Source of the DNA: Megaleporinus macrocephalus
Taxonomy: Eukaryota; Chordata; Actinopteri; Characiformes; Anostomidae
Reading direction: 5' to 3'
Length of the DNA stretch: 64,000 nucleotides
Assembly (NCBI GenBank): GCA_021613375.1
Contig: CM038726.1
Location: forward strand, 8,966,148-9,030,147
Shown here in pieces: positions 1 to 11,896 of this stretch; position 1 is the first letter of the stretch; the number at the start of each line of letters is the position of its first letter. The notes beneath the pieces are model-generated. The model was given only the letters and a program-made list of their open reading frames with translations, had not been told where the DNA came from and made no database searches. The position numbers were made by a program, and so were the translations under genes.

Positions 1-1640
1 TTTTATAGCTAATTATACCCTTAAAACCACTACACACAATGCCCACATCTATCACAATATACCACAGACACCATACGAAACGTAACTTAAGGTAATGTAC
101 TTCGTGTAAATCGTGTAAAAGCTTGTATCAGAGCTGGAGAAGCCGTTACTACTCACCTCAGAAAGCAGAGGCGAAATGAGCGGAACGTAGCGCGCGACCA
201 ATCCAATTCCTGAACTGATTCTTTTCAGTGAATCAGTCGAACCGATTCACACGGGTATCTGAACTCGTGACACCTTCACAGTTCAGCGTCGGAGTCTCCA
301 AAATGTTCTTCACGCACCAAAACATTTGTCCGTCGCTCGATCGCCTTCTTGTACCTTCACTTTTGAACCTTTTACAATTTAATACATTCGAAATCTAATG
401 TGTTCAGGTCTGTGTGGGTGTTACGGAAAGTAACAGATGATCAGAATGTAGACCAATCGCCAAGGAGTTAACCTTGCAGTCAGGCAGGTGATGCAGACCG
501 AGACACATCGAAAGGTGGATTCAGCGTCAACACAAGAAGAAAAAAAAACATTTCTTTGGAATTTTTTAAATTAGTTTTAGTCTTGTTTTATAATTTATAA
601 CTTTAAATTAGTGGATTTTAACTGTATTTTTGTTTACTTTCTTTCACTGATACATTAGAATAGAATACACAGCACGTACCAAAAAGAATGCCTTGTAGCA
701 TTTATATTTTATTCAAAGACCAATTCCTGGGCTTCTATTGAATTTTTTTTCTATGCATGCTATATGCTATATGTTTTTAAATGAAATAACTTGCTTGGTT
801 ATTGCTTTTATAATTTTGTATTCGTTCAATAAAACTTATCACTTTAGGCAAAAGGTGGCCCTGTATATCTTTTGAAAATCAAAAGTTCTTCATAGCCCTA
901 TCTTCTATTTTCTATTATGTTTAAATGTGATTCCCTTACACATTTATATCTTTCTTTCTTTTAATATAAACTGTATGAGTATCAGTATACATGCCAAAAT
1001 GAGGGATAATGGAAATGGAAATTTGAATTCACACCATTTAATTTCAACAAAGTTCAAAACATTGACATTTTCCCAACACATTTTTGTAATTTGAGGAATA
1101 AAAAGAAAAATATGTAATTCTTTCTTACTAAACATTTATTAAAATATTTCTTTTGAAAATGCAGAAAATGAATTGCTTAACATCTAAAGGTATTTTAAGG
1201 TAGTGTATTTATAACCATTTACTGTAATAACTTTCTGTGAGGGAGCTTTTAGAGGTGGACATCTGGTTCCATTTTAAAAATGATGTTAAACATCATATTA
1301 GTACATAACAAATTTACATTTCAGAGACTACCATTCGTACTTCCAGAATTTCATGACCACTTTTCGTTATCGATAGGTCTACTGGCAGCTTGGAGAATAG
1401 TTGTTCTGTATCTCCAGACCAGCTCCTGCAGATCTTCTGTCAGAAGAACTAAACTGCCATTATCTGAGTTAGCCACTACCACAACCTTTATGAGGCTTCT
1501 TTCCGGCTAAACTGTAGTCTCCTGCAACTGTAGTCTCCTGCAGCACGCATAAAATGTTAGAACATTTTAAAATGTGTATGACAGCTGTGTACTGGACACT
1601 CATACGTATACAGTTAACTCCATGATTACTACCATCTAAA
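1..1640. other. no confident gene; AT-rich non-coding
   Basis: I see no convincing gene here. The sequence is AT-rich with short, low-complexity reading frames. One minus-strand frame (about 1354-1506) stays open for 51 codons with ordinary amino-acid composition and is discussed as a finding. Bases 215-260 hold imperfect inverted copies of a TGAATC/GATTCA motif that recur at 4575-4640. Confidence 0.5.
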
Positions 1641-1643
1641 GGT

Positions 1644-1775
1644 TCTTCCCCAATCCACAGCTACCTCCACCATCCACAGTTACCTTCCCCATTCACAGCT
1701 AACTTCCCCTATCCACAGCTACATTTCCCATCCACAGCTACATTCCCCCATCCACAGCTACCTTCACTCATTCTC
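1644..1775. repeat. minisatellite, ~20-bp unit
   Basis: About seven imperfect tandem copies of a ~20-bp unit built on CCATCCACAGCTACCTTCCC are visible. Copies differ by single substitutions and by 1-2 bp length changes, so this is an old, diverged array. Confidence 0.85.
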
Positions 1776-2752
1776 ATGGCTGTCTTCCACTGCTACCTTC
1801 TTTCATCTATGACTACTTTCACCCATACATATCTTCCTTTATTCATCCACTTGATTTACATCATTTAACTGCTAACTGCTCACAGTTAACACAGCTTACC
1901 ATCAAGCACTTCATATGAAGAGGGTGTGCAGTGATATGAAACATTATAAAAATCTCACAAAAACATGTTAATTATGTTAACCTTATTATTGAGGCTAGTT
2001 AAACTGCGTTTGTCTTTTTATATTGTAAACATAATTATTTCCAGTGATATTGGTCATGTGAAGTGTGCAAAATAGGTTCATTGCAAATGATACCATGTCA
2101 CTGTGTTACTATGCTGTGAACTGCAAATGGAGGCTGGGAAGTGATTTTCCACATAAGGAGCTCTGTCACAAACTTTTAAAATGTTTGTGGTTTACATCAT
2201 TTAGGATTACTGAAATCAGTTTACTGAGAAACTACAAGAAACTTTTGTTGAGTAACAAAAGCTGTTCATGAGGAGAAAAAGGCAAGAAACTGAATGAAAG
2301 CAATGAAGTTGTTCAAACCCCTGTCTGCAATCATGTTCCTGTTCCAGTTTCTTGTAGCTGTAGTTTTAAATTTCTCACCAGTGACCAGTCACATCACTCA
2401 CAGACCAACTGTTCACTATACAATACTCACTCCTAATGACCACACGAGGGTGAAGCAGCTCATTTACCAGTTTTCCTGTTCCACCTTAAATAGACCAGCA
2501 GGAACCAGAACGTACCTGGGTAAAGTAAGTAAACAGCGTAACATTATAACGAGAGGGGCGGAGTTGAGTGTTGCTGGTTAATCCCAAGGACAGTAAAAGA
2601 AAACCAAACCACAGACGTTGTAGAGCTGCTCAGTATCGAGGTCCACCAACCGTTAACATCTCATCCATTCTATTTTTCACTGACTGCCCTGCGTCATCAG
2701 AATCTGGTTAGGCAGGTATTGATGGAGAGGGAGATAAGTTCACAATACTCAC

Positions 2753-4417
2753 AGAAATACTTGTGTAGACAGTCGAATTGAATCTTTTAATGTAGCCTTC
2801 ACTCTTTCCCACTTTCAAATGGACGATGACAACGGTCTGTCCTGTCTGTAGTATATCTGTGGCTGCCTCCCTCCAAAATGACACTGCCTCTGTCACACCG
2901 TCTTCCTCGAGCACAAGGTCCCTCACTGGGACGTCCTCCTTCTGCTGAATCCTGCAGGGGGTGCTAAGCTAAAGAGGAACAAAAGAAGTGAGTACAGTAA
3001 GGACTATTACAAGGGTGCAGAAGTACTAAAAAAATCTGGACACCCAGACATCACTACATTGGCTTATTCCTCACATTAAGAAGCGCTGCTTTAGAGGAAA
3101 AATTTAAACAGCAACAAAATAGTCGTCCTTATTAAAGAGGCTCTATTATGCTTATTTTTAGTATTAATCATTTCCGCATGCTTCGATTTTCCCAAGCTTC
3201 ACTTCCTGGTGAGCCCAGTGTTGCGATTGGTCAACTGCCTGAGCGTTTTGCCCCTACATGGCCTTCTGTATTTGCTGTGTGTTGTGTGGGGGTATGCAAA
3301 GTTTGCCAGCAGGTGGGAAAAACAGACTCTTATGAGATGACATCACCTTGTAACAGAGAAAATGGCTGGAATTCCAGCCAGGCATTCTGGGCAGCTTAGA
3401 AAAGTGGTTTCTGTGGGAGAGAGTTTCCACCTCTGGCATGTTCTATGGCCTTTCTAACTCTGCAGAAACTTTACATACACAAACAGCTCCAGCACACTAA
3501 CGAGAATAAACAAGAAAGCATAATAGACCCTCTTTAAGCCTTTACATGTGTGTGGTGTGTAGCGTGTGTGCAGTGAAGGTGTGTTTTGTAATTATTGTGT
3601 GAGTGTGTGAGTAATGTGGATATCTAGAATTCCACACAAAATTTTTGGAATTCCACCTTAAACTTCTACAATTCTACCCTAAGTTTCTACAATTCCATCT
3701 TAAAAGCCCTGTTCCTGCTGTTATTTCTGTGTTTTAGTACTGAGTGTCAAGTACTGTGAATTTCTAAAATTCTACCTTATATTTCTACAATTTCACCTTA
3801 AATTTCTACTCTGCAAAATATCAGACAAATTTAAGGACCCTGCAGCCACTCTAAGGGGAATCAAGATTTAAACTTCTCTGTGTCAATCACTCTGACAAAT
3901 AAAGAGAGAAGAGTAAGTAGTCAAAGTGATGAAGAGTGAGTTGATCTTTGAACATGAACGGTTGGACCATAATACTTGCCGAAACAATTTTTCCAGACAG
4001 GGTTATGTACCCTCCTTTTAGGTGCAGTTCCGGACCCTTAATGGAAGCTTTTTCGGCGGATGGACTGACAGTTTTTTGCAACTCGTATTAAATGTTCCTC
4101 TAGCGGAAGTGGAACTGTTCTAAAAACTTTTGTTCCACTTCCGATAAACATTTTTGGCCACGGTTGGTTCTGCTTAATTGTGGCATTTTTGACAATATAG
4201 GTTTCTCCCTCCTGAAATTTGTTTAACTGATCCTCTTTAAGAGGAACCAGAAAAATATTTTTTCCATCACAGACAGAACAGAGAGTCCGTTTTACTCTTT
4301 GACTGATTTTCACGAGTCTTCAGAGAATTCATATTGTGTTACTCGTTCTGCAGTATGCACTGCCACACCATGCACTGTGTGCGCTGAAGGGCGAGCGTAT
4401 GGCTGGAATCTGTCCAT
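2753..4417 (-). pseudogene. two-exon remnant, possible OB-fold protein gene
   Basis: Read on the minus strand. A polypyrimidine tract and acceptor (CTTTACAG) sit just before an ATG at 4417, so an untranslated exon may lie upstream. The first coding exon runs 4417-3976 and ends at a GT donor. The second runs 2968-2753, with a clean acceptor (CTCTTTAG) and a strong donor (GTGAGTATT), and is exactly 72 codons. The peptides look coding: one has a Cys-x2-Cys pair (TLCSVCDG), and exon 2 contains VRDLVLEEDG and VVIVHLKVGK, which resembles beta-strand patterns of single-strand DNA-binding OB folds (RPA-like). The family call is from pattern only. In the first exon the frame changes twice, near 4318 and in an A-run near 4080, so the copy as read is broken. 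No downstream terminal exon was recognised. Two assembly errors, rather than mutations, could explain the breaks. Confidence 0.5.
3643..3815. repeat. degenerate ~20-bp repeats (TTCTACAATTCCACCTTAAA-like)
   Basis: Five or six imperfect copies of a unit resembling TTCTACAATTCTACCTTAAA occur, with a spacer in the middle. The core CCACCTTAAA is the same as in the terminal repeat of the small inverted-repeat element at 7289-7385, so this may be a cluster of related element ends. It lies inside the intron of the broken minus-strand gene. Confidence 0.6.
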
Positions 4418-4569
4418 TCTGTAAAGACAAAACATGAATTAACAATTAATGAAATTTTAATAAATTTAATTCCACATTTAAAATAAATTATGTACACAAA
4501 TATAGTCCTTTATTTTAGTAGTTGTTTTATATTTATTGTGTATTGAGTGAAGCTGTTTCTAAGATATGA

Positions 4570-4657
4570 TATTTGAACGATTCAGTAAATGAATCTTTTT
4601 AGTGAACTGATTCTAATGATTCAGTTCATCTAAAAGAGCTGCTGTGCCCATCACTAC
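4570..4657. mobile_element. hAT-like terminal sequence
   Basis: The end GTGCCCATCACTA is the reverse complement of the TAGTGATGGGC type of end common in hAT transposons. It is preceded by alternating GATTCAGT/GTGAACTGATTC motifs. No matching opposite end or 8-bp target duplication was located, so this is a weak call. Confidence 0.3.
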
Positions 4658-5185
4658 TTCTTTCCTCTCGCGCTTCTCATTCTACTGAAAGCGTTCAGTG
4701 CTTGGCAGGAGGAGCCTGCGACTCCGACCCACCTAATTGATACACAGCTGAACGGTTCATGTTTCAGTTTAGTTCACGGCTTCCGAGACCAGGAGACGAG
4801 GGTGTTGTAAAAAATTTATAAATAAAAATATTCAAGTATGCAATTAAATGTTGGGTTTATTATAGGGAATATAAATCACATTACAAATAACATAATACAA
4901 AAAATAAGTATGAACTAACCTAGAACTTTGGGTGCAAAATAAATATTAAATTAAGAGCAAAATTAAGATAAAAACTGTACATTCAGAAGAAAACATCAAC
5001 TTAAATGTGCAATCAAAAAGAAAATAAATAGCTTAACTTTAATGTAAAACAAAAAGTCAAGAAACTAAAATAAATGAATAAAAATGAAACAAAGACACAT
5101 CCATACACTCACTGTTGCAGGTACAGAACAAATTAAATCCAAACAGGATTATCATGATAAAGGTGGCCTACTGGCCTTATGCCCT

Positions 5186-6770
5186 TTACTTCAGGTTGGC
5201 ATTTAGTAATACCAGCTGGCTGACCTTTGCAGAACTGAGACGATTTCTTCGCTCTGAAATGATCTGGCCCATTTTACTAAATACCCTCTCTGATGGGACA
5301 GATGTGGCAACAATGCAAAGTCTCTTCATCATCACCTCATAAAGTCTCGGATAGGCCGCCCCCTTAACTTTTCCACCACGTGAGGGGGTTTGAAGACCTC
5401 TTCACTAGAGGTTCCTCAACAAAAGCACAGACTTCTAGTGCCGAATCAGCCGTTGGATTCCGATTACTGGTCACAAGCCCCGAGTCCTGCTGGTCAAAGT
5501 CTTTCCAGATGGCACTCTCCTGAGTGGAACTCGCTCCTGCTGCTGCTGCTCCCTGAGCTGCCTCTTCTCCTTCAGCCTGCTGGTTGGGGAGTGTCACCCT
5601 TGCTTCAGAGTTGTTGATAGGCCCTATCAGCATCTTCATCCTTCCAGAAGGCCTTTTTCTTGACCCTGGGGTCCAGTGCTGCTCCCTTAGAGAGCAAAGC
5701 ATGGGACTCAATTTTATGAAAACGGTGGAACATCTGCTGGCAAATGGTCCCCACAAATAGCTCCACAGAATCTGTCAGATTTCCAGCTCATCGGACGTTT
5801 GAAGCAATCTTCTGCAGACCTCTTGCAAGAAGAATCACTTTTGAAGCAGTCACATACCTGAGAGAAAGAAAAACAAGGTTGAGGCCTGATAGTAGTAATA
5901 ATAATGTATTTATAATATTATTCCTATTAGTAATAATAGTTCTTATAACACGCATATTCATAACCAATAGACAACACAGTAAGTTCTAGTTATTTTGACT
6001 TAGGTCAGGCCAGACAGGCAGGAGCAGATTTATGGCTTTCTTTGGATGTGATTTAACAAGTGAAAATTAGGCCTTCATAATCACATTATTCTGACATAAT
6101 ATGCAATAATAACAGTAAAACACTTACCCCTCACCACTGATTTCAACAGTGACCTCTTCAAAGGGCTTTAGCACATCACAGACCTGTTTCATTTCCTCCC
6201 ACTCATCTGGTGTGAGGGCAACCAGCCTTGGATTAGTCAAGGCCAGGGTTGTGATAATGGCATCTTTATTTTCCAGGAACCTTAACATCATGTAATATAT
6301 TGTTTAATGACAGCAATGCCACTGTTGACAATGAGGTTCAGGGAGTGAGCAAAGCTGAACAGGTGAGGCCAACCTCACCTGTTCTGGATTGCTTTCACCA
6401 CATTTGCAGCATTGTTAGACACACAGGCAGCAACTTTATCCTGAAGTCCCCACTCCCTTGCTACCCTCAGAAGCTGTTCTGACAGATTGTCAGCAGTGTG
6501 CCTCTCGCTTAGTTTTTTAAGCTTACGATCATTGACTATAAAAACAATTGTTTCTAAATAACTTTCACCTCTAAAATAACTAAATTGGCACATTATCAAC
6601 TGAGCCAAATGAAACTCAAAAAGAGGGTCTTAAGTCACTATATCATCTGTTAAAAAGGAAGCAGCCACTCGGTTGTCAGGAAATGGCACAGTTTGGCATG
6701 TCTCAGTGAAAGGCACTTGCAATTGTTAACTTTTAATGGCGTGTTTGCATCTCACAACACTTAGTGCTGT
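5186..6770 (-). pseudogene. hAT transposase relic (ZBED-like)
   Basis: A degraded hAT-superfamily transposase on the minus strand. The C-terminal dimerisation region is recognisable: NPLTWWKS followed, after a frame change, by PRLYEVMMKRLCIVATSVPS, SERVFSKMGQI and a stop at 5186-5188. Upstream are LVALTPDEWEEMKQVCDVL and a catalytic-core-like NNAANVVKAIQ followed by WPHLFSFAHSLNLIV. Apparent splice junctions interrupt it: a donor (GTAAGTG) near 6126 and an acceptor (TTTCTCTCAG) near 5860. So it derived from an intron-bearing hAT element or a domesticated ZBED-type gene. In-frame stops (for example at the NR/GW junction near 6375) and at least two frame changes make it non-functional. AATAAA motifs on the minus strand lie near 4800-5000. 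Confidence 0.7.
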
Positions 6771-7288
6771 TTGCCAGTGGACCTGGTATGCAGAAACAGT
6801 AAGCGATCACTTTCTGATGCCAGCAAGAGACTGAACACCAAATACACTTTAACCTTTTACAATAAACTAACTTGCTTCCTACTTCATTTTACAAAATAGA
6901 TGCATTAGCGGAGCAAAATCACTTACCTACCTGTCAGATCTTTTGTCTACCGGGCTAGACTGTGGTTATCACCTATAAAATACATAAACATGTATTATCT
7001 AACATAACGCATCAGATTAATCTAAAGTACAAATTTAATTAACTGACTTAAATGTAACCCACCTTGAATGGAAGCAACATGGCTGGCTTTCAGGTGTTCA
7101 AACAATCTTACCATGTAGAGATCCTAGTGAAAATGTGCATATCATTAGCCCAGTGTAGTAACTCTGTGTTTCCAATGCTGTATTGTGTTCTTACTGTTAA
7201 TTCATTCAATATACTGTCAAAATATATTAATTAGCTCTTTTATGCTGGAAACATTTTCAGACAAGGGCATTTACCAGCTTCTTGTTCG

Positions 7289-7385
7289 AATTCTCCAGTT
7301 CCACCTTAAATGGTGCCTGAGTGACTCAGTAACCTGATGGGCTAGACTGTAACTGCAGCGCTATTTAAGGTGGAACTACAAAATT
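7289..7385. mobile_element. short MITE with perfect 15-bp terminal inverted repeats
   Basis: AGTTCCACCTTAAAT at 7297-7311 is an exact inverted copy of ATTTAAGGTGGAACT at 7363-7377, with weaker similarity outward. The 51-bp interior has no coding potential. Single related ends are at about 2480-2494, 3650-3660 and 17138-17152, as expected of a non-autonomous DNA element family. Superfamily is not determined. Confidence 0.75.
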
Positions 7386-7659
7386 TAAACAAAAAAGTGG
7401 CGATTTTTTTGCATGTTAAATTTCTGCTGAAGACTAAACACGACTCTTGGTTTGTTGTAGGAATGAATTTATTTTACAAAAAAGACAAAGCAGTGCGTCT
7501 GAGAAGCAAGACGAGTTAAAGTTATCAGGGTTTGTTCGGCTCTGTACAAACATATAACGTTCGAAAATGGAATGCAATGTTTTTACGATATACTGATTTA
7601 AATACGACATCTCTGGGACGTACCTGTGCTGTCTGGGACCTTCAGACTCACAATAAAGT

Positions 7660-7870
7660 TCTGAAGATTCAAGATTCAAGAGTTTTATTGTCATATGCAC
7701 AGCAGAACAGACAGTTACACTGTACAATGAAATTCTTACTTTGCTGTTCCTCTATTCACCAATAGATAAGATAAAAAAAGAAATAATAAAAATATATACA
7801 GAATATACAAAGTATAATACTGTACATTTAAAATAAATACTAAAGACAAAATAAATAATAAATAACGTTG
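7660..7870 (-). mobile_element. LINE-type 3' end fragment
   Basis: The block starting TTCAAGAGTTTTATTGTC, followed by ACAATGAAATTCTTAC and an A/T-rich run of short AAATAAAT-like repeats, looks like the reversed 3' end of a fish LINE. Family assignment is from memory of similar fish repeats and is not verified. Confidence 0.45.
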
Positions 7871-7879
7871 GCTACTGGA

Positions 7880-8780
7880 GGAACACACAAAGACGTCATT
7901 GTTCAGCAATGTGATCCAAATATCACTTCCTTGATTTTGTTTTATTATATACTTTCTTGGGTCTGGAATTTACACATATGAGAAATATCAATAATACTGT
8001 ACTGAATGTTTAGTAGCACCAAACCTTCTCAGGTATCACATATACATACAAACATCTGCCCTCCACTCTTGTGAGTCTGAGGTAATATTAATTGAGTTTT
8101 CTGAAAACCTTGGGTTCATCTAGAAGTTAAACAAGTTCCAGCATCTTTTACCTCAGGATACATTAAACAGCATCCTAAATATATTAAACATATTGTCAAT
8201 CTGGTCAATCTTTACTTACTTTAACTTAGAAATTACATGTGACTGTAACTTATTGCACTCTTAATTTCATGAAATGTGTTTTTCAAGTTACAGATTTTTG
8301 ATGTTTGAATCTTTTCACCGTCACCTCCACTTTCTACACTGTATTTGCAGGAAGAACTGAGATTTGGGATGTTTGGAAGGCCCACTGCTTCCGGCCTTCA
8401 ACAACCACAAACATATCAAATGTACCATGTACTTTACACCACATCTGTGAGATGTTGAAAACCTTCTTATTCCAGTCTGTGAAGATGAACTGGTCAATGC
8501 AGTAATGTGTTTGATCTGTGTTCCATATTTTTGGAAAAAACATGTCTTTACAGGATTGGATCTGTACTCAATTACAAGAACAGTAAACTTGTTTTAAAGG
8601 TTAAGTATTTTTTTTTCTAGTGTAATGGAAGATTATAATCAGACCGCTGACCAAGAAGACTGACTGATACTCATGCTGACAATTTCTTTGATGTTTAACC
8701 TCTTAATGGTGACAGGAAAATGACAAATTACCTGATGAGTGAGAAATTACTTAGAAACCAAATCAAGAAGAATTAAGATA
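7880..8780. other. no confident gene
   Basis: Mostly AT-rich sequence without recognisable domains. One minus-strand frame (8334-8543, 69 codons) has a coding-like composition rich in Trp, Cys and His and is treated as a finding rather than a gene. Confidence 0.4.
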
Positions 8781-8784
8781 CAAT

Positions 8785-8960
8785 AAGATAAGATAGCCTT
8801 TTATTATCCCACAAGAGGAAATTTGCATCGGTACAGCAGGAGAATAGCAGCAGAACAGATACAGGACAAGAGGTAGACTAAAGTGCAAGTTATTCAGAAT
8901 ACAAAAGGAGAACTACGTCTCTGTTCTTAGGTAAAGAAAAAAATCAATAAGAAACTATAC
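8785..8960 (-). mobile_element. LINE-type 3' end fragment (AAGATA tail)
   Basis: A run of ACAATAAGATAAGATAG followed by CCTTTTATTATCCCACAAG is the reversed tail of a repeat common in teleosts. The short tandem AAGATA/ATAAG motif at the left edge is the kind of tail left by non-LTR retrotransposition on the minus strand. Confidence 0.45.
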
Positions 8961-9354
8961 AAATTTACTTGTTGAACTGTACATATTTTCACAATTAATT
9001 GCATAATTATTTAAAGACATTGTACAGCTTTTTTAAGATATTGCACAGTTACCAGGTACATAAATACTGATAATCTAATCTTGGCAGTCACCCACATAAT
9101 GATGATATAGGCAGTCAGAGTGCATGAGTTATAGTGATGTTGGCAGTCAGAATACACAATGTATTCAGGTGCTGCAGCAAATATTGCACAATAATTAGGT
9201 CACATGTCAATATCTTTTAACAACAAATTTATAAAACGTCTTTCTCTGAGAAAAATGTTTTACATTTGACTGTTAAGAATGAAAAATACATATATTAATA
9301 ATACTCAACACAAAACAGAGAACCCAAAAACAAAACCAGAAACAACATAACCAT

Positions 9355-9570
9355 GTAATGTATGAGCACAGCATCACATGAACACTGCTAGACCAGGACA
9401 GGGAGCAAACTGAGGGTATAAGTAGACAGAGGGTACTGGGAACACCTGAGAACAGCTGGAGACACAAACAAGGAGTGGGTGATGGGCGTGACAATGGGGT
9501 AGAGACAAGGAGGGGCAAACTACCAAAACAAACATTAGCACCTGGAACAATGGCACAAGAATTACAATAC
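9355..9570 (-). mobile_element. degenerate LTR-like fragment
   Basis: The block containing GGGTATAAGTAGACAGAGG and AACACCTGAGAACAGCTGG resembles, in reverse, the central part of the solo LTRs at 34259-35191 (TATA-like stretch plus a CACCTG segment). No clear TG...CA ends or target duplication were found. The long minus-strand frames across it have no domain. Confidence 0.35.
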
Positions 9571-9599
9571 AAAATATTACAATATATACAATATATTAC

Positions 9600-10490
9600 A
9601 ATATTTTTATATTACAATATAAAAGTTTTGACAAGAAAATAGATGGAGTGAGTAACAGATGTAAAACTTATGTAAATATATTGTATACCTATATATATAT
9701 TGTATGCATAGGACTATAATTCCACAAGACCTTAACTCTGAGATTACATTACTACATCACATGTTCTCACGTTATATTCAATATTTAATGCTACTAATTT
9801 CCACTATACACCTCCAACTTACTATTAAAGATTATAAATTAATCAAACAAAATAAACTATAGGAATATGACAATAACTGGAACATGCATAAAAACAAAAT
9901 AGCAGTGAGACGTTCTATATACTCATTGATTACTTTATTAGAAACTCCTACCCTGTAGTATTACTGTATAACATGGAAGTAATATGGTGCTGAAAATGAA
10001 GTTGAGTCTGTGTTACAAACGACACAAAACCTTAATATCGTCTTTACATAATTTCATCATTAGCAGTGCGATAAATTAATTTTACTTTTTGATAAAACTT
10101 ATCAACATACTAAATGACTGGAATTATACACTTAGTCTTCTTTAGTTCTGAGCAGAGATTTTTATCCTAAAACATATTCTTAAAATATATTCAGAGAAGA
10201 GAGGCACATATAGGTGTAAGGCAAGTTTAGACAGAGCACTACAGTTACAGCACATTTACTAGAAAATTTCACCACGTTCCACTTTGCATTGATAAAAGAA
10301 CTACGATGAATAAATTCCTAAGAATGAATACTAATGAAGTGTCTACTTCTACAATCTGATCATTCAAATTTCATACCTACCTGTAGTATCTCTTCAGCGG
10401 GCTATTCATACTGGATGTCAGTTGTCAGTCTGCTCCTTGTGTGGTTTCCACTGCAGTTAAAGTGCTGAAGTTGGAGAACAGAAAAGCTTT
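9600..10490. other. no gene seen; AT-rich
   Basis: Long AT-rich stretch with alternating TATA tracts (9600-9710). A short segment at 9920-9960 (TACTTTATTAGAAACTCCTA) resembles an end of common fish DNA-transposon relics. Nothing else supported. Confidence 0.4.
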
Positions 10491-10521
10491 GAGCTGCCAT
10501 TGTTATGAAAAGTGCTCTATA

Positions 10522-10596
<75 letters not shown>

Positions 10597-10620
10597 TATT
10601 ATTATTATTATTATTATTAA
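10490..10620. repeat. L2-type LINE tail running into (AAT)n/(ATT)n microsatellite
   Basis: The sequence AAAAGTGCTCTATAAATAAT is the characteristic L2-clade 3' end, also seen at 25145-25175. Its tail has expanded into about 25 AAT units (10521-10595) and then switches to ATT units up to 10619, giving a potential hairpin. The poly-Ile frame across it is an artefact of the microsatellite. Confidence 0.7.
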
Positions 10621-11896
10621 CATGATAATTGAAATAAGAATTCCACCGATTTTAAAAAGAAACTCTACATAAGACATAAAGAGTAATTAAGAGTTGTTTA
10701 ATGTGAAATGGTGAGCTATTTTTTGGTGATAGTAAGCATAGGTTACAATGTTGACAATGCAAATATAATCATTTTATTTACTATTCGAAACCACCATAAA
10801 ACTCAAATGTGTCTTCTGTGTGTATACATAATGTTGATGGCAAATCTGCAAAACTATTTTCTTTATTTTGCCTCACTCTGCATGTAACTCTCCAAAATGA
10901 ATGGATTCAAGAATGTTTCAGACAAAAAGCTAACAGTTCTGTGTAATAACTTCAGAAGTGCCATTTTACTTGGTAGCATCAAATATTAAAGAATCAAATC
11001 CTTATTTATAACATCAGGAAACAAAAATATAAGTTTACAAATCCAGAATGCATCCATCTTTAATAATCTCTCATCTCTTATCACCCATAACTTTACAACA
11101 ACCTTTTCAATGCCCAGCAAATACAGATCTGAAAGAATATTCAACAGTCATTCTTGTCTGCAGAGCTTGTCTAGTATTACAGTATACATTAAAAATAACT
11201 AAAGACTAAAGATCTAACTAAAGATCAGTAAATACCAAAACCACCAAATTCAGGGAGTTAATCTACTAGTAACTGAACACAAAACATTTTATACTGTTAG
11301 AGTAAATGAGGTACAGGCTCTTTTCTACTGCTGATAATAAAGATACCTTCAAGAGAAAAATGTCAAATGTGACTCCAAATAAATGTGAGAAATGAAAATA
11401 AATAAATAACTAAAAAAATAATATGAATTGGCTAGGATGTAAAAACATTGATATTTAATATGAGGTATGATTAAAATTTGTCTGACTGGTTTGCACTAAA
11501 CATAAACTTTTATGAAAACAAACAGAAATCTGTAAAAGCACCTATTCATTTAACATGTATTCAGAATCATCACGTTCCAGTGTATTCTACATGCTCATCA
11601 TGTTAATGAAAGGTAAGAGCAAGATAAGATCGTACCTGAAATCATCATCTGATTCAACTGTAAACAGGAATCTAAACCACTGATTTGAGATATTTGCTAT
11701 ACTTGTTCTCAATAATAGAACAGTGTACTGGAAGGATTACACTTATTATTATTATTATTAGTGAATTAATTTGTTAATTAAAGGACACAAATCATTTAAT
11801 AGTGTCTACAAATATTATGCTTCTGATAATCCTCATTTTTTTGTTCATCCTTTACTTTTAAAATCATCAAATAAATCATAGAAAATATTTCAATTT
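10621..11896. other. no gene seen
   Basis: AT-rich sequence with only short frames and no domain, splice pattern or repeat that I can name. A short ATT microsatellite is at 11742-11760. Confidence 0.4.

Noticed and set aside
2294..2581. 95-codon plus-strand ORF with a hydrophobic N-terminus
   Set aside because: It resembles a signal peptide by composition but runs through a MITE end (near 2480) and has no domain or conserved cysteine pattern.
10402..10677. Minus-strand ORF with a poly-isoleucine stretch
   Set aside because: Produced by the AAT/ATT microsatellite; no real protein signal.
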